From Spirosoma linguale DSM 74 (GTDB taxonomy: Bacteria > Bacteroidota > Bacteroidia > Cytophagales > Spirosomataceae), in the NCBI GenBank assembly GCA_000024525.1, contig CP001769.1, positions 4,745,001-4,809,000 on the forward strand: a stretch of 64,000 nt of DNA, given 5' to 3'. The notes below the pieces were generated by a model. It saw nothing but the letters and a program-made list of their open reading frames with translations. It did no database searches and was not told where the DNA came from. Position numbers and translations under genes: made by a program. The first letter of the stretch is position 1, and every line of letters starts with the position of its first letter. Shown piece after piece: positions 61,450 through 64,000 of the stretch.

Positions 61450-61457
61450 TATGTTTG
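61450..61457 (+). promoter_or_regulatory. Bacteroidota -7 box of the efflux operon (TATGTTTG)
   Basis: TATGTTTG matches TAnnTTTG exactly, 44 bases before the ATG at 61501. The expected transcription start, around 61463, would fall at the edge of the palindrome at 61464. Confidence 0.6.
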
Positions 61458-61463
61458 CATAAT

Positions 61464-61480
61464 TGATAGTAATACTATCA
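61464..61480. promoter_or_regulatory. Probable TetR operator, TGATAGT-AAT-ACTATCA
   Basis: Seven-base arms are perfect, with a 3-base centre. It sits directly after the -7 box of the ABC/HlyD/TolC operon and between that operon and the divergent tetR gene, the place expected for a repressor of both. Binding has not been tested. Confidence 0.65.
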
Positions 61481-61500
61481 AAAGATTAAACGATTTTAAT

Positions 61501-62505
61501 ATGGCTTCCATCACCTATCCCCAGGCCCAGCCTTCACCCCTACAGCGGCTATTTCGGCTACTGGGCACGGAGAAAAAAGATATTGGCTACATCTACCTGT
61601 ATGCCCTTGTGACCGGTTTGATCAGTCTGTCGCTCCCACTTGGTATTCAGGCTGTTTTTAACCTGGTTTCGGGTGGCGTTGTCTTTAGTTCGGTGTACGT
61701 CCTGATTGGACTTGTGGTATTGGGGGTCCTCATTACGGGCTTACTACTGGTTGGTCAGATGACGCTGGTTGAGGTGCTTCAGCAGCGTATTTTTGCCAAA
61801 GCAGCCTTTGAATTTACCTACCGGTTACCACGTATTGAGCCCAAAGCCCTGTCGGCTTATTACGCCCCTGAACTGATGAACCGCTTTTTCGACGTGCTCA
61901 CCATTCAGAAAGGGCTTCCTAAATTACTCATTGACCTAACGGCCGCTGCGGTACAGATTCTGTTTGGTATTATTCTGCTTTCGTTTTACCACCCCGTCTT
62001 TCTGGCTTTCGGTTTATTTACGCTGGTCATTATTATTGGTATCAGCTGGCTTTATGGCCCTCCCGGCTTACGCACCAGTCTCAACGAGTCGAAGTATAAA
62101 TACAAAGTGGTGGCCTGGCTCGAAGATCTGGCCCGTGACCTTCCTTTAATCCGCCATCGGGAAGATCCCATGGAACCCATCGACCGGATGGACGACCTGG
62201 TAGCCAACTACGTGGCCTATCGGTCGGCGCACTTCAAAGTATTAAAACGCTTCTTCTACAGTGCCGTCGCCTTCAAGACTATCGTAACGGGAGGCCTGCT
62301 CATTCTGGGAACTACGCTGGTCGTGAGCCGTGAAATGTCCCTGGGTCAGTTTGTAGCTGCCGAACTCGTTATTGTCTTGATTACCAGCTCCGTCGAGAAA
62401 CTAATTTCGGGTATCGACACCGTATTTGATTTACTTACTGCCGTTGAAAAAATTGCAACCGTTACCGATTTACCTTTAGAAACAGACACAGAAACCCATG
62501 CTTAA
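61501..62505 (+). CDS. ABC exporter transmembrane domain without ATPase domain
   Basis: A 334-residue membrane protein with the helical pattern of type I ABC exporter domains: YIYLYALVTGLISLSLPLGI, VYVLIGLVVLGVLITGLLLV and a later LLIDLTAAAVQILFGIILLS pair of helices. The intracellular-loop region LNESKYKYKVVAWLEDLARD also fits. No Walker A, signature or Walker B motif is present: the protein stops shortly after the last helix (EKIATVTDLPLETDTETHA). The stop overlaps the next start by 8 bases. The operon looks like a type I secretion or efflux system (HlyD and TolC follow). Either a separate ATPase is encoded elsewhere or past the window end, or the gene lost its ATPase half. Confidence 0.8.
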   Translation: MASITYPQAQPSPLQRLFRLLGTEKKDIGYIYLYALVTGLISLSLPLGIQAVFNLVSGGVVFSSVYVLIGLVVLGVLITGLLLVGQMTLVEVLQQRIFAKAAFEFTYRLPRIEPKALSAYYAPELMNRFFDVLTIQKGLPKLLIDLTAAAVQILFGIILLSFYHPVFLAFGLFTLVIIIGISWLYGPPGLRTSLNESKYKYKVVAWLEDLARDLPLIRHREDPMEPIDRMDDLVANYVAYRSAHFKVLKRFFYSAVAFKTIVTGGLLILGTTLVVSREMSLGQFVAAELVIVLITSSVEKLISGIDTVFDLLTAVEKIATVTDLPLETDTETHA

Positions 62506-63850
62506 CATATCCAATCAGCGGGTTGACGAACAGCTGTTTAACCATTACCCGCTCAAAACCCTGCACACCCTCCCCCAGCCGGATGCCGGTCGGCGGCTGG
62601 GTCGCTGGATGCTGATCATCCTGTTCATCAGTCTGGCGGTGTTGTTCTTACCCTGGCAGCAAAACATCAACGGCGAGGGCAGTGTAACCGCACTCACTCC
62701 TCAGGACAGGCCCCAAACGGTACAGAACGCCATCGCCGGCCGAATTGAACGCTGGAAGATTCAGGAAGGACAATCGGTTCGGAAAGGTGACACTCTGCTG
62801 GTTATTTCCGAGATTAAAGATGATTACTTCGACCCTAACCTGCCTCTGCGTCTGGACGAACAGCTGGATGCCAAACGCGGTAGCCTGACAGCGACAGGTG
62901 CTAAAATTGCCGCTCTGGATGAGCAGCTGTCGGCTTTGCAAACAGGCTTGCAGGTGAAGCTGGCTTCGGCCCGTAACAAAGTGCGGCAGAGCCAGTTCAA
63001 AGTCATCAGCGACAGCACAGACCTGATTGCCGTTCAGAAAAACTATCAGATTGCCCTCGACCGGCTCGACCGCTTCGAGAAAGGCTACCGGAATGGTCTT
63101 TTTTCGCTGACGGACCTGGAAACCCGTCGGCTGAAAGTTCAGGAAGATAACGCTAAAGTGATTGCCCAGGAAAACAAACTGAACGTATCCCGACAGGAGC
63201 TTATTAACTCCCGGCTCGACCTGAACACTATTCAGGCCGATTATCAGGAGAAAATAGCCAAAACGATGTCAGATCGAAGTTCGGCGGTTTCCTACCGGGC
63301 TGAAGCAGAAGGTGAAATCTCTAAAATTCAGAATAAGATCAGCAGTGTCGATGTACGGCGGGGTCTCTATGTCGTTCGTGCCCCGCAGGATGGCTTTGTC
63401 GTACGGTCTCTGAAAGCGGGTATCGGTGAGATGATTAAGGAAGGTGAGTCGATTGCTACATTACAACCTGCTCACCCCCTGGTGGCTATCGAACTGTACG
63501 TCCGCCCCATGGATGTGCCACTTATTCAGCGGGGCCGCACGGTACGACTTCAGTTCGATGGGTGGCCCGCCATTCAGTTTTCGGGCTGGCCCTCGGTAGC
63601 TGTGGGTACGTTTGGGGGCGAGGTGGCCGTTATCGATGCGGTCAACAGCGTAAACGGCAAATATCGGCTTTTGGTGAAACCAAAAGTACAGAAGGGCGAC
63701 CAGCCCTGGCCGCAACAACTCCGGGTAGGCTCGGGCGTTTATGGCTGGGTAATGCTCGACAATGTACCGATCTGGTATGAATTATGGCGGCAGTTGAACG
63801 GCTTCCCGCCCAGTTTGAAAGAGGAGCCCAAAGAAGAGAGCAAAAAATGA
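62498..63850 (+). CDS. HlyD-family periplasmic adaptor (membrane fusion protein)
   Basis: A 450-residue adaptor with one N-terminal helix (LGRWMLIILFISLAVLFLPW, about 31-50). It then has a lipoyl-type half (VQNAIAGRIERWKIQEGQSV), a long alpha-helical hairpin with coiled-coil character (about 120-270) and the second half VDVRRGLYVVRAPQDGFVV, ending in a beta-barrel domain. It joins an inner-membrane transporter to a TolC channel. The start overlaps the upstream gene by 8 bases and its TGA overlaps the next ATG, so the three are translationally linked. Confidence 0.9.
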   Translation: MLNISNQRVDEQLFNHYPLKTLHTLPQPDAGRRLGRWMLIILFISLAVLFLPWQQNINGEGSVTALTPQDRPQTVQNAIAGRIERWKIQEGQSVRKGDTLLVISEIKDDYFDPNLPLRLDEQLDAKRGSLTATGAKIAALDEQLSALQTGLQVKLASARNKVRQSQFKVISDSTDLIAVQKNYQIALDRLDRFEKGYRNGLFSLTDLETRRLKVQEDNAKVIAQENKLNVSRQELINSRLDLNTIQADYQEKIAKTMSDRSSAVSYRAEAEGEISKIQNKISSVDVRRGLYVVRAPQDGFVVRSLKAGIGEMIKEGESIATLQPAHPLVAIELYVRPMDVPLIQRGRTVRLQFDGWPAIQFSGWPSVAVGTFGGEVAVIDAVNSVNGKYRLLVKPKVQKGDQPWPQQLRVGSGVYGWVMLDNVPIWYELWRQLNGFPPSLKEEPKEESKK

Positions 63851-64000
63851 AGACGATTATATTCGGTTTAAGTCTGTTGATTGGTAGTCAGTTAATTTCG
63901 GCCGCTCAAGCACAGCCAGCGGGAACATCCTCTGACACAACCCTGTTTACAGCCGCCGATTTTTACCGGGTCGTTTTTAGCCATCATCCCCTTGTTCGAC
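63847..64000 (+). CDS. TolC-family outer-membrane efflux protein, N-terminal fragment
   Basis: The ATG at 63847 overlaps the HlyD stop (ATGA), and the frame stays open to the window end. The first 51 residues show a Sec signal (KTIIFGLSLLIGSQLISAAQ) and then AADFYRVVFSHHPLVR, the usual start of a TolC/OEP domain where a helix ends with HP. It should be the outer-membrane channel of the efflux operon. The rest, and any ATPase gene, lie outside the window. Confidence 0.8.
   Translation, partial: MKTIIFGLSLLIGSQLISAAQAQPAGTSSDTTLFTAADFYRVVFSHHPLVR

Noticed and set aside
1..64000. Insertion sequences, prophage or a transposase for the palindromes
   Set aside because: No gene in the window resembles a transposase, integrase or RAYT protein.

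Overview
The window comes from a Bacteroidota chromosome, most likely a Cytophagales member close to Spirosoma. Three SusC/SusD outer-membrane pairs, FecR- and ECF-type regulators, TAnnTTTG promoter cores without Shine-Dalgarno sequences, and exported enzymes with lipobox, Sec or Tat signals all point there. I saw no tRNA, rRNA, CRISPR array, transposase or phage gene. All of this is read by eye, with no database search.

Layout. 1-6 kb: end of a PQQ dehydrogenase, a 2-keto-3-deoxy-sugar kinase, a KDPG-type aldolase, an ACS-type MFS permease, a 3-hydroxyacyl-CoA-dehydrogenase-like enzyme and an M19 dipeptidase. 6-12.6 kb: a FecR anti-sigma factor with an STN-bearing SusC and a SusD. 12.9-22 kb: two parallel copies of an exported set, RidA (Tat) - SelA/DgaE-like PLP enzyme (Tat) - COG3964 deacetylase-type amidohydrolase (Sec). 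The first copy also holds a CBM9-like protein and a PQQ sugar dehydrogenase fused to cytochrome c. 22-33 kb: a GT1 glycosyltransferase, two exported FAD oxidoreductases, a beta-barrel protein, a GH20 hexosaminidase, an unknown gene and a tandem SGNH esterase. 33-42.3 kb: SusC, SusD, a 13-repeat VCBS lipoprotein and an ECF sigma factor without an anti-sigma partner. 42.7-54.6 kb: SMP-30 lactonase, small envelope proteins, a second dehydrogenase-cytochrome, Tat-exported sugar isomerase, SDR, ACS permease, cupin and M14 peptidase. 54.7-60.2 kb: SusC, SusD and a lipoprotein on the minus strand. 60.7-64 kb: TetR facing an efflux operon (ABC membrane domain without ATPase, HlyD, TolC).

How the genes may work together. 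The genes can be assembled into a periplasmic route for amino sugars. GH20 would free N-acetylglucosamine. A PQQ dehydrogenase would oxidise it to the aldonate. The COG3964 enzyme would remove the acetyl group. The PLP enzyme, helped by RidA, would eliminate ammonia to give 2-keto-3-deoxygluconate. The MFS permease, kinase and aldolase would finish the job in the cytoplasm. This is inference, but exporting PLP and RidA enzymes by Tat, twice, is unusual and is the most interesting coding signal here.

A second theme is structural. More than fifteen intergenic gaps carry a long inverted repeat (arms 13-54 bp), often different from gap to gap, with recognisable sub-families. One sub-family keeps an almost unchanged inner core while its outer stem changes on both sides together.
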